Shown here: piece by piece, positions 32,103 through 41,971 of the stretch
How positions within the stretch are numbered: position 1 is the first letter of the stretch
Layout: each line of letters begins with the position of its first letter
Source: Weissella soli
GTDB lineage: Bacteria; Bacillota; Bacilli; Lactobacillales; Lactobacillaceae
Assembly: GCF_001761545.1 (NCBI RefSeq)
Contig: NZ_CP017326.1
Span: 1,302,001 to 1,366,000 of the forward strand
Direction: 5' to 3'
Length of the DNA: 64,000 nucleotides
Made by a program: the position numbers and the translations under genes
The notes under the pieces: generated by a model
Database searches by the model: none
Told to the model about the DNA's origin: nothing
What the model saw: the letters and a program-made list of their open reading frames with translations, nothing else

Positions 32103-34163
32103 CTATTTTGTGCTACTTCCCTTATTTTCAACATCTTGCCAGAAAGCTTTCCAAATAGCATGCGACATCGGAATACTTACTGAGTCAGATGTTTGACTAG
32201 AGATACCTGGGATGGCAACGGCAACGGCAACGTTTGCGTTTGGCACAAACGAAATGGCAGTGGAACTATATGTGTCCTCACCATCTGTCGTTGTTTCAGC
32301 AGTACCAGTCTTAGCGTAAACCTCTGGCGTCAGATCCTTCAAGCCAGTACCAGTCGCATAGCCTGAACCGTGAACAACTTGATACATACCCTCATAAATT
32401 AAATCACGCTCTGCCTTGGTCCAACCAACTGTCCCCAAAACCTGCGTGGCAATTGAGGTTGCCACAGTGCTCTTACTTGAATGCGCTGAACGTGACAAGA
32501 TAGCATCAACGACGTGCGGACGAACGCGATAGCCACCGTTTGCAACAGTGGCAGCATATTGTGCCAGTTGCATCGTGGTGTACGTATCGTATTGACCGAA
32601 AGATTCGTCCAAGGTATTACCTGTGTGATCAGAATCGGTAGATCCACGCACACCGGAAGTTTCACCTGGTAAATCAATCCCGGTCATCTGGCCAAGGCCG
32701 AACAAGCCCAAACCATTGCGCATTTTATTCCAGACATTACTGTCTAAGCCGGTCAACGACATACCTGAATGATACGTCAACCCACCCATCTTAAGCATCA
32801 ATTGCATCACGTATGAGTTTGAAGACATCTTCAAGGCAGTTGGGATATCCAATGCGATACTATCACTACCATCCGTGTTGAAATAAGATGCCTTAGTGGC
32901 AGTACCTGCAATCTTGATTGGCACATCGGTAATGGTATTATTCGTAGTGGTGATGACATTATTCAACAAAGCCGTGGTGATCATCGCTGGCTTAACCACG
33001 GATCCAACTGGGAATGATCGGTTAATCGTTCCCAACGGATCAGAGGTCTTCTCACCTGTTTTATTATCACGATATGAACCAGCCATCGCATAGATCGCAC
33101 CAGTCTTAGGATTGATGATGACCGCGTATGCTCCTTGTGTCAATCCGTCTGGCATTTGTTCTTCCAAAATCTTTTGGACATCCGCTTGAAACTTTGAATT
33201 AACCGTCAGCCGCAAGTTATTGCCGGCTTGGCCTGCGTACAAGGTCGTCTTGGTGGTCTTATCAGTTTTACCATTCGTGGTCACAGTGTACTTCTTTTTC
33301 GTACCCCGTAATGTGGCCTCATAGAATTGCTCCAGATAGGAAGTTCCCACGGAATCATCACGAGCATACCCTTGTGATAATAATTGATTGACTGAAGAAT
33401 CTGGTAACCCAGTCTTCGAAGTTGAAACCGAACCAATCAGGGACTTCATCGCCGTCCCATTTGGATAATCACGCGTGTAGTATAGGCCGACCTTGACCCC
33501 TGGCATCTTAGATTGCCGTTCACCAATCTCGGCGATTTCCTTATCAGTGACATCCGTTTCCTTCAAATAAACCGTTGACAACGCATAGGCGTTTGCCATC
33601 TTTTGGTAGAGCATCGCCTTGTTTTCTTGGTTCTTCGTCAAAGGAAACTTTGCTTCGTGTTTTTGCACATAGGCTTCAAGTTGGGCAATATAGGCATCTG
33701 AACCACTAGGTAACGGGTTTTTCAGGGCAGCGGCTACTTTGGCGCGCCGCTTATCATCTTGAATGTAATAAACCGCGTAATTTGCTTTTGATAACGTCTT
33801 GGTATCGACCTGCAAGTGATTACCGACTGTATTAGCAGTATGATACATATCACTAGTGGTCACTGACTTAGGCCGCGTATAGGTGATGGCCTTTGATCCC
33901 TTGTTAGCAACGATCACTTTACCGGTACTATCATAAATCATGCCACGCTGAACCTTCTCAGTTTCAGTACTTTCGGAATTACTGGTAATTTGCGCGACAA
34001 ATTTATCGTGTTGTGAAATTTGCAGCTTTACTAGCTGCATTCCCAATGCTGCTAGCATCAGAATGACAATTCCCATCAGTACATTCAATCGAATTGGAAT
34101 ACGTGATAGGGAGTTTTTTGATATCCGCGAACGTGCACGTCGACGGCGCTTTGAACTAGCCAT
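32103..34163 (-). CDS. Class B penicillin-binding protein (PBP2b-like transpeptidase)
   Basis: A 686-residue monofunctional transpeptidase. A basic cytoplasmic tail (KRRRRARSR) is followed by one membrane helix (~26-46), a dimerisation domain beginning RGMIYDSTGKVI, and the penicillin-binding domain: SVVK (in FPVGSVVKPAM, SxxK nucleophile), SSN (in LKMSSNSYV) and KTGT (in YAKTGTAE). It cross-links peptidoglycan during elongation or division. No PASTA repeats, unlike PBP2x, so PBP2b is the nearer match. It stands alone, with an extended -10 at 34220-34225 (TGGTAAAAT). Confidence 0.93.
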   Translation of the reverse strand: MASSKRRRRARSRISKNSLSRIPIRLNVLMGIVILMLAALGMQLVKLQISQHDKFVAQITSNSESTETEKVQRGMIYDSTGKVIVANKGSKAITYTRPKSVTTSDMYHTANTVGNHLQVDTKTLSKANYAVYYIQDDKRRAKVAAALKNPLPSGSDAYIAQLEAYVQKHEAKFPLTKNQENKAMLYQKMANAYALSTVYLKETDVTDKEIAEIGERQSKMPGVKVGLYYTRDYPNGTAMKSLIGSVSTSKTGLPDSSVNQLLSQGYARDDSVGTSYLEQFYEATLRGTKKKYTVTTNGKTDKTTKTTLYAGQAGNNLRLTVNSKFQADVQKILEEQMPDGLTQGAYAVIINPKTGAIYAMAGSYRDNKTGEKTSDPLGTINRSFPVGSVVKPAMITTALLNNVITTTNNTITDVPIKIAGTATKASYFNTDGSDSIALDIPTALKMSSNSYVMQLMLKMGGLTYHSGMSLTGLDSNVWNKMRNGLGLFGLGQMTGIDLPGETSGVRGSTDSDHTGNTLDESFGQYDTYTTMQLAQYAATVANGGYRVRPHVVDAILSRSAHSSKSTVATSIATQVLGTVGWTKAERDLIYEGMYQVVHGSGYATGTGLKDLTPEVYAKTGTAETTTDGEDTYSSTAISFVPNANVAVAVAIPGISSQTSDSVSIPMSHAIWKAFWQDVENKGSSTK

Positions 34164-34277
34164 GTCACACCCTTTTCTATCTGATTTCTATCAATATATT
34201 GCTTTACAAACTAACCTAGATTTTACCACAAATCGCGTGGCAGATACTTAAACTGCATCGATTCGTATGAATACAAA

Positions 34278-34315
34278 TAAAGGTGCGAGCCCGTGTCATA
34301 CGTACTCACACCTTT
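34278..34315 (-). terminator. Terminator of greA
   Basis: GGTGTGAG and CTCGCACC pair with one G-T, with AAA and TTTAT flanks on the minus strand, 21 bp after the greA stop. Confidence 0.8.
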
Positions 34316-34335
34316 ATCATACTCGCTACCAATAA

Positions 34336-34836
34336 TTATACCAATTCGACGTTCACGATCTTTACTTCGTATGAGATACCAGCGTCTGGTACCTTGATTG
34401 TAACTAAGTCACCAATCTTGTGGCCCAACAAAGCTGAACCCATTGGTGATTCATTTGACACATACTGATCTTTGTTTTCATCAATGTTGAAACGAATTTC
34501 TTCGGCCCCAAAGATGTAATACGTTTCAGGCTCATCATCGTCTTCTTGGAAAGTCACCTTTTTACCCAAAGTAATCTGATCAGCTGGTTCTGAGGCTGGA
34601 TCGATTAAAGTCACATTGTCCAAGATATTTTGTAATTCAGAAATACGACCTTCAGCAAAAGCTTGTTCATCCTTAGCTGATTGATATTCTGAATTTTCTG
34701 ATAAGTCACCATGCGAACGAGCTTCTTGAATTGCAGCCGTAATCTTAGGGCGCTCAACCGTAATCATCTCATTCAACTTTTCTTCTAATCGTTGCTTGCC
34801 CTCAATTGTCATTGGGTATGTTTTATTCTCAGCCAT
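34336..34836 (-). CDS. greA: Transcription elongation factor GreA
   Basis: A 166-residue GreA that rescues backtracked RNA polymerase by stimulating cleavage. The N-terminal coiled coil carries the acidic tip and family signature (ITAAIQEARSHGDLSENSEYQSAKDEQAF); the C-terminal FKBP-like domain has VTFQEDDDEPETYYIFG and SPMGSALLGHKIGD. ATG 34836 follows AAAGGAGG; the 24-residue longer reading has no ribosome site. Confidence 0.97.
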   Translation of the reverse strand: MAENKTYPMTIEGKQRLEEKLNEMITVERPKITAAIQEARSHGDLSENSEYQSAKDEQAFAEGRISELQNILDNVTLIDPASEPADQITLGKKVTFQEDDDEPETYYIFGAEEIRFNIDENKDQYVSNESPMGSALLGHKIGDLVTIKVPDAGISYEVKIVNVELV

Positions 34837-34917
34837 AACGGCCTCCTTTTTTATATTTAAGCGTATTTGATAGTTTTTGCCATCATTTTTCAAATTGTAC
34901 AATACCACGGCTAGCGG

Positions 34918-37578
34918 CTAGTGTAAAGTTAAATCTTTCACACGACGCTTTTTCCGCGCTCCTTCTGACCAACTAAACCCGATCATAAAGAGTATAAAGC
35001 CAATCGTCGTAATCACACCATACCGGAGCATTGGTACCGAATATTTGAATGTAACCGTATGCTCGCCTGGCCCGATAACCGCCGCCATAAAGAAGTTTGC
35101 AACTTTGATCGTATCCACTTCTCGGCCGTCAACATACATTTTCCAACCGGATGATGCCGGAATTGTCGTCATCAACAAGCCACTACCAATTGGCATTTTA
35201 ATTGAACCGGTGATTTTAGTCGACGTTGCCGACGAGATTTTCAAACCATTCTGTTGCAAGCTAGATGCTTGTTGCTGGAATACCTCAGTTTTAAGATGAT
35301 ACAATGACACATCTTGTAACCAAACGGAAGCCTTTTTCAAAGTAATCGTAATCGTTTGCTGTGCATTCTTATTGGCATTTGGCAATGGCAAAATGATGGT
35401 GTGTCGGTGCGATGGAATCTCACTAACCTGGACACCATTCACCAAAATTGAGATGTCGTCATTGGAAACACCACTACCGATGGTCAGGTAATATGGCCCA
35501 TTGCCATCGGCCTTATAGCGCAAGGTTAACGATGCACCTAAATTGGCGTCCTTTTTCTTCAGGAAGGCACCAGTCACGACGCTAGGCGCATCCAAATTAG
35601 CCCCAATTGCTTGTTCAAAGTTAGCACTAATGATTGGCCCGGTATCAGTTGCTCCCAACAATGCCTGCCACAAACGATTCTGATTGGTCATTGGATCATT
35701 CTCTTTGGACGTCACCGATAAAGCGGCGGTATTCGCTGCAAAGGCCACCGGCAATGCTTGATTGTTTTTCGATAATTCAATATTATTAATGATTTTTTGA
35801 CTACTATAAATGCCATCAGTATCATCACGCGGTAAGATGGCCATGTTAGCTGGTGTGCCAGCAATGGTCGCGTCGATGCCAGTGGTTTGCATCAAGTAAC
35901 GCATTCCTAACAAACTATCAGTCACCAAGGTACCACCATCATAGTTAACATAGTTATCCCCTTCAGGTTCACCAATAATGGCCATAAAATCACTCTGTTG
36001 ATGCTCTAATGCTGAGGTGAAGGTCGACGCACCATAGTAGCCACCTTGCAATGCATCACCCTTAGTACGTTGGAATGATTGTGCCACTCGATAAAAGTCT
36101 TTTTGCTTGCTTGGTAAGGTTTTAGTCACACTTTCCAAAGAAGTAATCAAATTTTGATATTCAGTTTGTGTCAGGTAGCTAAAATTATTTAGTGTCCCGA
36201 CAGTTGAAACCACCATTTCACCGGCAACAAGAATGAGCATGGCTGGCAACCACCACCAACCACGCCATGGTAGCAGATGGAAAGCTAAAATAACCAAGAA
36301 AAAACTAACGCCAACCCATAATTGCGTTGATGACAGGTAATTTAATTTAGGCAAACGTTGATATAAATAAGCTACCACCGCGATCAGAATGATTAAAATA
36401 CCGATGATCTGCGGCCAACTGAAAGTCAACTTTGGTGACCAAACCGACCCCGCTAACCAAATCAGCCAGAAACTAAACACAAATGAAAAACGATATGGAT
36501 ACCATACTGGAAACTGGAAGCCATGCCAGGCTACATCCAATGGTGCATACATCATTGAGACAATCAGAAAAGCAGTGACCAAGAGAGCCACCACACGTGT
36601 TTGCCAACGAATATCCCGATAGGTAAAGAAAAACCAAACCACAATTAAAATAAGACTGCCAACAAAAATATTCGCCGTACCCGTTTGCATCTGGTCAAAA
36701 TTATAGGTGCCATTAAATAATTTGGCTAACAAATCAAGCGGCTTATATTCAAACTCATTCTTCAACCCAGACAACATATGTTGCCCTTTGGAATTCACCA
36801 AGCTGGCAGCCGTTGGTAGCCAAACAAATGTGGCTAAGCCCAAACTAATGACAGAACCAAAAACGAACCTGCCAAAGATAATGCCACGTTGCCGCAAAGA
36901 ATATGGCTGCCACGACAGACGCCACAGCAAATACACCACTAAAAAGATGCCGATCATATAGGCCATGTAGTAATTAATGATAAAAATGGCCGTTAAACCC
37001 CAGATATAACGCCAATGTGATTGGTTATCTAAATAACGTTCCAACCCCATGACAATCAGTGGTAACAAAATAGCCGCGTCTAACCATAAGAGGTTCAGTT
37101 CGTTAGCGACAAACCAACCCATAAAGGCGTAGCTGACTGAAAAAATAGGTAGTTGCCACCCGCTCTGCCAACGCATACTCCGGAGAGCATACGCCATACT
37201 CCAGCCAGCGAAACTATACTTCAAAACCGTCACGAGTAAAATACCCACCGGTAATTTTGCATTTGAGAATGGTAGTAACAATAAATTAAATGGACTCAGC
37301 AAGTAGTAGGCCCAATCGCCATAAGTTTCACCACCAAGTCCCTTGGCAAAACTGTAAAAGATTGAGGTGGGCGAATGCAGTACAGCATCCCGATAACCCG
37401 CAAAAAAATCAATATATTGCTGACCTAAATCAACGGTTAATATCGAACTAGTACCAAAGGGCGCCATTTTGCGGTATGCAAAATAAGCCAACATGATCAA
37501 ACCAGGTAAGAGGAAACTCACCCAAAGGGCGTAGGTATTCACACGCCACCGTAATGGATTTAAATTTATTTTTTTCAC
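34918..37578 (-). CDS. yfhO: YfhO family membrane protein (GT-C type)
   Basis: An 886-residue polytopic protein: about 12-13 membrane helices in the first ~470 residues, a large extracellular region (~480-850), and a final helix (~855-877). Features match the YfhO family: FILPGLIMLAYFAYRKMAPFG-like start, GGETYGDWAYYLLSPFNLLLLPF, and the C-terminal PASSGWKMYVDGREV segment. YfhO proteins transfer sugars from a lipid carrier to wall polymers such as lipoteichoic acid in relatives; the acceptor here is unknown. GTG 37578 has TTGGAG 8 bases upstream, while ATG 37623 has no ribosome site. Confidence 0.9.
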   Translation of the reverse strand: MKKINLNPLRWRVNTYALWVSFLLPGLIMLAYFAYRKMAPFGTSSILTVDLGQQYIDFFAGYRDAVLHSPTSIFYSFAKGLGGETYGDWAYYLLSPFNLLLLPFSNAKLPVGILLVTVLKYSFAGWSMAYALRSMRWQSGWQLPIFSVSYAFMGWFVANELNLLWLDAAILLPLIVMGLERYLDNQSHWRYIWGLTAIFIINYYMAYMIGIFLVVYLLWRLSWQPYSLRQRGIIFGRFVFGSVISLGLATFVWLPTAASLVNSKGQHMLSGLKNEFEYKPLDLLAKLFNGTYNFDQMQTGTANIFVGSLILIVVWFFFTYRDIRWQTRVVALLVTAFLIVSMMYAPLDVAWHGFQFPVWYPYRFSFVFSFWLIWLAGSVWSPKLTFSWPQIIGILIILIAVVAYLYQRLPKLNYLSSTQLWVGVSFFLVILAFHLLPWRGWWWLPAMLILVAGEMVVSTVGTLNNFSYLTQTEYQNLITSLESVTKTLPSKQKDFYRVAQSFQRTKGDALQGGYYGASTFTSALEHQQSDFMAIIGEPEGDNYVNYDGGTLVTDSLLGMRYLMQTTGIDATIAGTPANMAILPRDDTDGIYSSQKIINNIELSKNNQALPVAFAANTAALSVTSKENDPMTNQNRLWQALLGATDTGPIISANFEQAIGANLDAPSVVTGAFLKKKDANLGASLTLRYKADGNGPYYLTIGSGVSNDDISILVNGVQVSEIPSHRHTIILPLPNANKNAQQTITITLKKASVWLQDVSLYHLKTEVFQQQASSLQQNGLKISSATSTKITGSIKMPIGSGLLMTTIPASSGWKMYVDGREVDTIKVANFFMAAVIGPGEHTVTFKYSVPMLRYGVITTIGFILFMIGFSWSEGARKKRRVKDLTLH

Positions 37579-37770
37579 ATGGATTGCTCCAATTTCTTTG
37601 TTATTGAATTCATACCTTTTCATTTAACCACACAGTCGACACTCTTAGGTTACATCCATGTAAATCTTTAATAGTTAAAACCATAAAAAAGACCATTATT
37701 TTAGCTTAACTCAGCGCATACAACGTGCCTCGTAAGGTAAATGGCAGGGTTATGCATTGCCGTCATTTAT

Positions 37771-37807
37771 AAAAAACAGCATCTTGGCATGCCAAAACGC
37801 TGTTTTT
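37771..37807 (-). terminator. Terminator of the pst-phoU operon
   Basis: AAAAACAGC and GCTGTTTTT pair, with an inner imperfect helix, 20 bp after the phoU stop; the T-run is on the minus strand. Confidence 0.8.
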
Positions 37808-37826
37808 ACGATCATAAATAATTTGC

Positions 37827-38501
37827 TTAGATAAATGACGATGCACCGGGGTTCAACTCAACAATCTTACCCGTCCGCTTGTAGATAATCCACTCCGCAA
37901 TGTCTGTCACATAGTCAGACGTCCGCTTCAAGTAACCACCAACAACCAGGTAATCCGTGGAAGCATTCACCAATTCAGGATCTTGCTTCATTGATTCAAC
38001 CGCCAAGTCACGGATGTGCTTGGTATCTTCAGAAACTTCTGAAGCAACAATTGACATGCGATCAGCATTAGCAGCATCATCGTTGACATAATACATCAAC
38101 ACATCCGCTACCATCTTGGCCACCTTGGCGCCAGTTTCCCCAATTTGTTGCTCAATTTCAGCAACTCGTTGATTACCCTTCACGTGAATGGTCGACAAAG
38201 CAATGTTACGCGCGTTATCACCAATTCGTTCCAAAACTGAGACTGCCTTTAAAATCGTGACGATCTCACGTAAATCAGTCGTAACCGGTTGATATAAGGC
38301 AATCATTTCAAAGGTCTTCTTTTCCAAAGCAATTTCGCGTTGGTTGATGGCCTTGTCACCTTCAATAATTTCATTGGCACCACTACGATCATGGTCCAAA
38401 AACGTTTGAACAGCATGTTGGATCGTCTCTGATACCAACAAGCCCATTTCAGTAAATGATGTGTCCAAATCTGCTAATTCTTCATCAAATAAACGACGCA
38501 T
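37827..38501 (-). CDS. phoU: Phosphate transport regulator PhoU
   Basis: A 224-residue all-helical protein with two PhoU repeats. FDEELADLDTSFTEMGLLV opens repeat 1, and ERIGDNARNIA and LKRTSDYVTDIAEWIIY are the metal-binding helices of repeats 1 and 2. PhoU restrains the Pst transporter and, in many bacteria, the PhoR kinase. Last gene of pstS-C-A-B1-B2-phoU, 10 bp after pstB2. No phoP/phoR pair is in the window. Confidence 0.95.
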   Translation of the reverse strand: MRRLFDEELADLDTSFTEMGLLVSETIQHAVQTFLDHDRSGANEIIEGDKAINQREIALEKKTFEMIALYQPVTTDLREIVTILKAVSVLERIGDNARNIALSTIHVKGNQRVAEIEQQIGETGAKVAKMVADVLMYYVNDDAANADRMSIVASEVSEDTKHIRDLAVESMKQDPELVNASTDYLVVGGYLKRTSDYVTDIAEWIIYKRTGKIVELNPGASSFI

Positions 38502-38511
38502 ATTACTCTCC

Positions 38512-39270
38512 TTATCCGAAACGACCAGAAATATAGTCTTGAGTCTCTTGCTTCTCAGGGTTCATGAAAATTTGCTTCGTATCACCCACTTCAATTAAAT
38601 CACCACTCATAAAGAAAGCAGTTCGATCTGAAATACGAGAAGCCTGTGACATTGAGTGCGTCACAATAATCATTGTGTACTTGTCACGCAATTCAATCAA
38701 GGTGTTTTCCACCAAGTGCGCTGAAACCGGATCCAAGGCTGATGTTGGTTCATCCAACAGCAAGATTTCTGGCGAAGTCGCCAAAGCACGGGCAACTGAC
38801 ACACGCTGTTGTTGTCCACCTGACAATGATAACGCTGACTTATGCAAGTTATCTTTAACTTCATCCCAGACGGCAGCTTGCTTCAAACTAGTTTCAACTT
38901 TTTCATCAATCACTGACTTATTCTTTTCACCAGCCGTACGCAACCCAAAGGCTACATTATCATAGATTGAAAATGGGAAAGGATTAGGTTGTTGAAAGAC
39001 CATGCCAATTTTCTTACGTAAGTCAACTGTATCCATGGTTGGTGCATATATGTCAACGCCATCTAACAAAAATGTCCCCGTCACGGTCACATAATCAGTC
39101 AAATCGTGCATCCGATTCAAGGCACGCAAGTACGTTGACTTTCCTGAGCCAGAAGGACCAATTAGAGCAGTGATACCATACTTGTCATAATCCAAGTTGA
39201 TGCCATGTAGCGCTTCTTTATCGTGGTAATACAACCGTACATTTTCTGTTGTTAATAACTTTTCTGCCAT
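38512..39270 (-). CDS. pstB2: Phosphate ABC transporter ATP-binding protein PstB (second copy)
   Basis: A 252-residue ATPase that drives phosphate import. Walker [19 protein letters not shown]-loop [13 protein letters not shown], signature [15 protein letters not shown], Walker [15 protein letters not shown]-loop IVTHSM. ATG 39270 follows AAGGGG at 8 bases; the 9-residue longer reading overlaps pstB1. Two consecutive pstB genes are common in Lactobacillales. Confidence 0.95.
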   Translation of the reverse strand: MAEKLLTTENVRLYYHDKEALHGINLDYDKYGITALIGPSGSGKSTYLRALNRMHDLTDYVTVTGTFLLDGVDIYAPTMDTVDLRKKIGMVFQQPNPFPFSIYDNVAFGLRTAGEKNKSVIDEKVETSLKQAAVWDEVKDNLHKSALSLSGGQQQRVSVARALATSPEILLLDEPTSALDPVSAHLVENTLIELRDKYTMIIVTHSMSQASRISDRTAFFMSGDLIEVGDTKQIFMNPEKQETQDYISGRFG

Positions 39271-39280
39271 GTTGTACCCC

Positions 39281-40105
39281 TTAACCAAAGTTTCCATTCA
39301 CGTAATCGATAGTTCGTTGAACCTTCGGCCGCGTGAAAATCTTACGTGTTTGATCGTATTCAATGACTTGACCGAGATGGAAAAAGGCCGTGTAATCTGA
39401 AATACGAGCCGCTTGCTGCATATTATGCGTCACAATGATGATTGTGTACTTATCTTTTAATTCCAACAATGTATCTTCAATCTTTGACGTTGAAATTGGA
39501 TCTAAGGCCGATGCCGGCTCATCAAGCAATAAAATGTCTGGTTGCATGGCAACGGCTCGCGCAATGACCAACCGTTGTTGTTGACCACCCGATAATTCCA
39601 AAGCTGACTTGTACAAATCATCCTTGACCTCATCCCATAAAGCAGCTTGCTTAAGACTAGTTTCAACCCGCTCAGCTAAGACGGCTTTATTCTTAATGCC
39701 ATGTTGCTTCAAGGCAAAGGTAATATTTTCATAAATTGACTTAGCAAATGGGTTTGGCCGTTGGAACACCATGCCAATGTGCTTACGCATTTCGTAAACA
39801 TCGACGGCCTTAGAATTAATATCAATACCACGGTACATGATATTACCCTTAACCGTCGCCACATCGTCATTCATTCGGTTCAATGAACGTAAGAAAGTTG
39901 ACTTTCCTGACCCAGAAGCACCGATCAATGATGTAATCTTAAACCGCTCAAACTTCAAATCGGCGTCTTGCAAAGCTAAATTATCACCATAGTATACTTT
40001 TAAATCATTGGTAGATAAAGCCACCTCATGCTTTGATTCATCCATATTCATGATGTAACGCTCAGGCATCACATCATCGAATACCAATCCTGAATTTTCA
40101 CTCAT
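39281..40105 (-). CDS. pstB1: Phosphate ABC transporter ATP-binding protein PstB (first copy)
   Basis: A 274-residue ATPase. Walker [21 protein letters not shown]-loop [13 protein letters not shown], signature [15 protein letters not shown], Walker [15 protein letters not shown]-loop IVTHNM. It differs from PstB2 by a ~25-residue N-terminal lead (residues up to ESKHEVAL). It follows pstA and precedes pstB2 by 10 bp, so both ATPases can serve the same permease pair. Confidence 0.95.
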   Translation of the reverse strand: MSENSGLVFDDVMPERYIMNMDESKHEVALSTNDLKVYYGDNLALQDADLKFERFKITSLIGASGSGKSTFLRSLNRMNDDVATVKGNIMYRGIDINSKAVDVYEMRKHIGMVFQRPNPFAKSIYENITFALKQHGIKNKAVLAERVETSLKQAALWDEVKDDLYKSALELSGGQQQRLVIARAVAMQPDILLLDEPASALDPISTSKIEDTLLELKDKYTIIIVTHNMQQAARISDYTAFFHLGQVIEYDQTRKIFTRPKVQRTIDYVNGNFG

Positions 40106-40137
40106 TAGTTTTTCCTCTTACCTTCTAGACCATCATC

Positions 40138-41031
40138 TTACTTTGATGACGTCAAGCGCTGGTACAAAACCTTACTCAAGTAGCGAGCTAAGACGTTGAA
40201 CAACAATACTGCCAAAATCAACACTGCCGAGGCGCCAGCTGAAACAGCGGCTGCATCTGGCATAATACCTTCTGAATTAATCTTCCAGATGTGCACAGCC
40301 AAAGTTTCGGCGGGACGCATCAAATTTAAAGGTGATGACACATTGAAGGGATTCCAGTCAGTAAAGTCCAACGCGGGTGCCGACTGACCAGCAGTATAGA
40401 TCAAGGCAGCGGCTTCACCAAACACACGTCCCGCGGACAAAACAACTCCCGTCACGATTGAAGGTAACGCGGCTGGCAAAATGACATGGCCGACCGTCTC
40501 CCAACGTGACAAGCCCAAAGCAGAACCTGCTTCACGTTGCAAGTTTGGAATTTGACGCAATGATTCTTCGACCGAACGTGTTAACAAAGGTAGATTAAAG
40601 AATGTTAATGCGACCGCCCCTGAAAGTAATGAGAAGCCAAAGTTGAATTGTACAACAAAGAGCAAGAAACCAAACAAACCAACAACAACTGATGGCAATG
40701 ATGATAAAATTTCGATCGCTGTGCGCACAAACCCGATGACCCTTGACTTTTTTGAGGCATATTCATTTAAGTAGATGCCTGATCCCAAGGCAATTGGAAA
40801 TGAAATGATCATGGTAATCAATAGCAGATAAAATGAGTTAAAGAGCTGGATACCAATACCACCACCAGATTCGAAGGCCTTGGCTGGTGAGGTTAGAAAA
40901 TGCCATGAGAGATGTGGAATACCGCGATATAGGATGAATCCCAACAAGGCTGCCAAGACGATGACAACGAAGCCCGCGATACCATACAGGACGGCACTGG
41001 CAATTTTATCAACACGTTTTGCGTTTAACAT
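40138..41031 (-). CDS. pstA: Phosphate ABC transporter permease PstA
   Basis: A 297-residue permease with six predicted membrane helices and the inner-membrane component EAA-like loop EAGSALGLSRWETVGHVILPAALPSIVTG (near residues 165-195). GIPHLSWHFLTSPAK and GGIGIQLFNSFYL are typical PstA stretches. It pairs with PstC to form the phosphate channel. Its start lies 2 bp after the pstC stop. Confidence 0.95.
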   Translation of the reverse strand: MLNAKRVDKIASAVLYGIAGFVVIVLAALLGFILYRGIPHLSWHFLTSPAKAFESGGGIGIQLFNSFYLLLITMIISFPIALGSGIYLNEYASKKSRVIGFVRTAIEILSSLPSVVVGLFGFLLFVVQFNFGFSLLSGAVALTFFNLPLLTRSVEESLRQIPNLQREAGSALGLSRWETVGHVILPAALPSIVTGVVLSAGRVFGEAAALIYTAGQSAPALDFTDWNPFNVSSPLNLMRPAETLAVHIWKINSEGIMPDAAAVSAGASAVLILAVLLFNVLARYLSKVLYQRLTSSK

Positions 41032-41033
41032 AA

Positions 41034-41969
41034 TTACATAGCTCCCTTCTTACCGATCGCACGGATAACCAGATTGAATACCAATGACATCAACAACAAG
41101 ATCAAAGCTAAACTCCACAAAACGTTGTTATCAAGTGAACCCATAACCGTGTTTCCAATGCCTTGTGTCAACACTGACGTCAAGGTAGCGGCTGGCGTCG
41201 TTAAGCTTTGTGGCATCAATGCCGCATTACCAACAACCATTTGTACGGCCAACGCCTCACCAAATGCCCGCGCCATCCCAAAGACAATCGCTGTCAAAAT
41301 ACCAGGTGTGGCTGACCGCAAGATAACCTTGTAAATCATCTGCCACCGCGTCGCACCCAATGCCAGCGCTGATTCACGGTAATGACGAGGGACTGCCCGT
41401 AACGTATCAACGGTCATGGAAGTCACCGTTGGTAAAATCATGACAAACAAGACCAAGGCACCAGCCAAAATTCCAAAGCCAGAACCGCCAAAAATTGTGC
41501 GCATAACTGGCACAATGACCGTCAAACCAATAAATCCATAAACAACTGAAGGAATTCCGACCAACAACTCGATAACTGGTTGTAGCACCTTTGATCCACG
41601 TTTTGGTGAAATTTCAACCATAAAAATGGCTGTGCCAATCGCGAACGGCGTCGCAATCAATGCCGATAACAGCGTTACCAAAAACGAACCAACGATCATT
41701 GGTGCAGCACCCGTATAGGGATGACCAGCCGCATCAGTTTGTCCCGGTGCCCACTTGGTACCGGTTAAAAAATCCCACAAGTTTACATGATTAGTAAAGA
41801 ATGTGGCTAAGCCCTTTGAGGCTACGAACCAGAAAATCGATAATACGACGATTACAATTACTGTCAAAGCCGACAAAGATACCACCCGACCAAACCGATC
41901 TTTCTTGGTCGCAGTTGATGTCTTTGTTAATGCTTCACGGATTTCATCCATGTCTATTCTCCTACTCAA
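41034..41969 (-). CDS. pstC: Phosphate ABC transporter permease PstC
   Basis: A 311-residue permease with six predicted membrane helices. Typical features: LATFFTNHVNLWDFLTGTKW-like loop after helix 1, FMVEISPKRGSKVLQPVIELL, GIPSVVYGFIGL, and the EAA loop ESALALGATRWQMIYKVILRSATPGI. It forms the translocation pore with PstA. It is separated from pstS by 2 bp. Confidence 0.95.
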   Translation of the reverse strand: MSRRIDMDEIREALTKTSTATKKDRFGRVVSLSALTVIVIVVLSIFWFVASKGLATFFTNHVNLWDFLTGTKWAPGQTDAAGHPYTGAAPMIVGSFLVTLLSALIATPFAIGTAIFMVEISPKRGSKVLQPVIELLVGIPSVVYGFIGLTVIVPVMRTIFGGSGFGILAGALVLFVMILPTVTSMTVDTLRAVPRHYRESALALGATRWQMIYKVILRSATPGILTAIVFGMARAFGEALAVQMVVGNAALMPQSLTTPAATLTSVLTQGIGNTVMGSLDNNVLWSLALILLLMSLVFNLVIRAIGKKGAM

Positions 41970-41971
41970 CC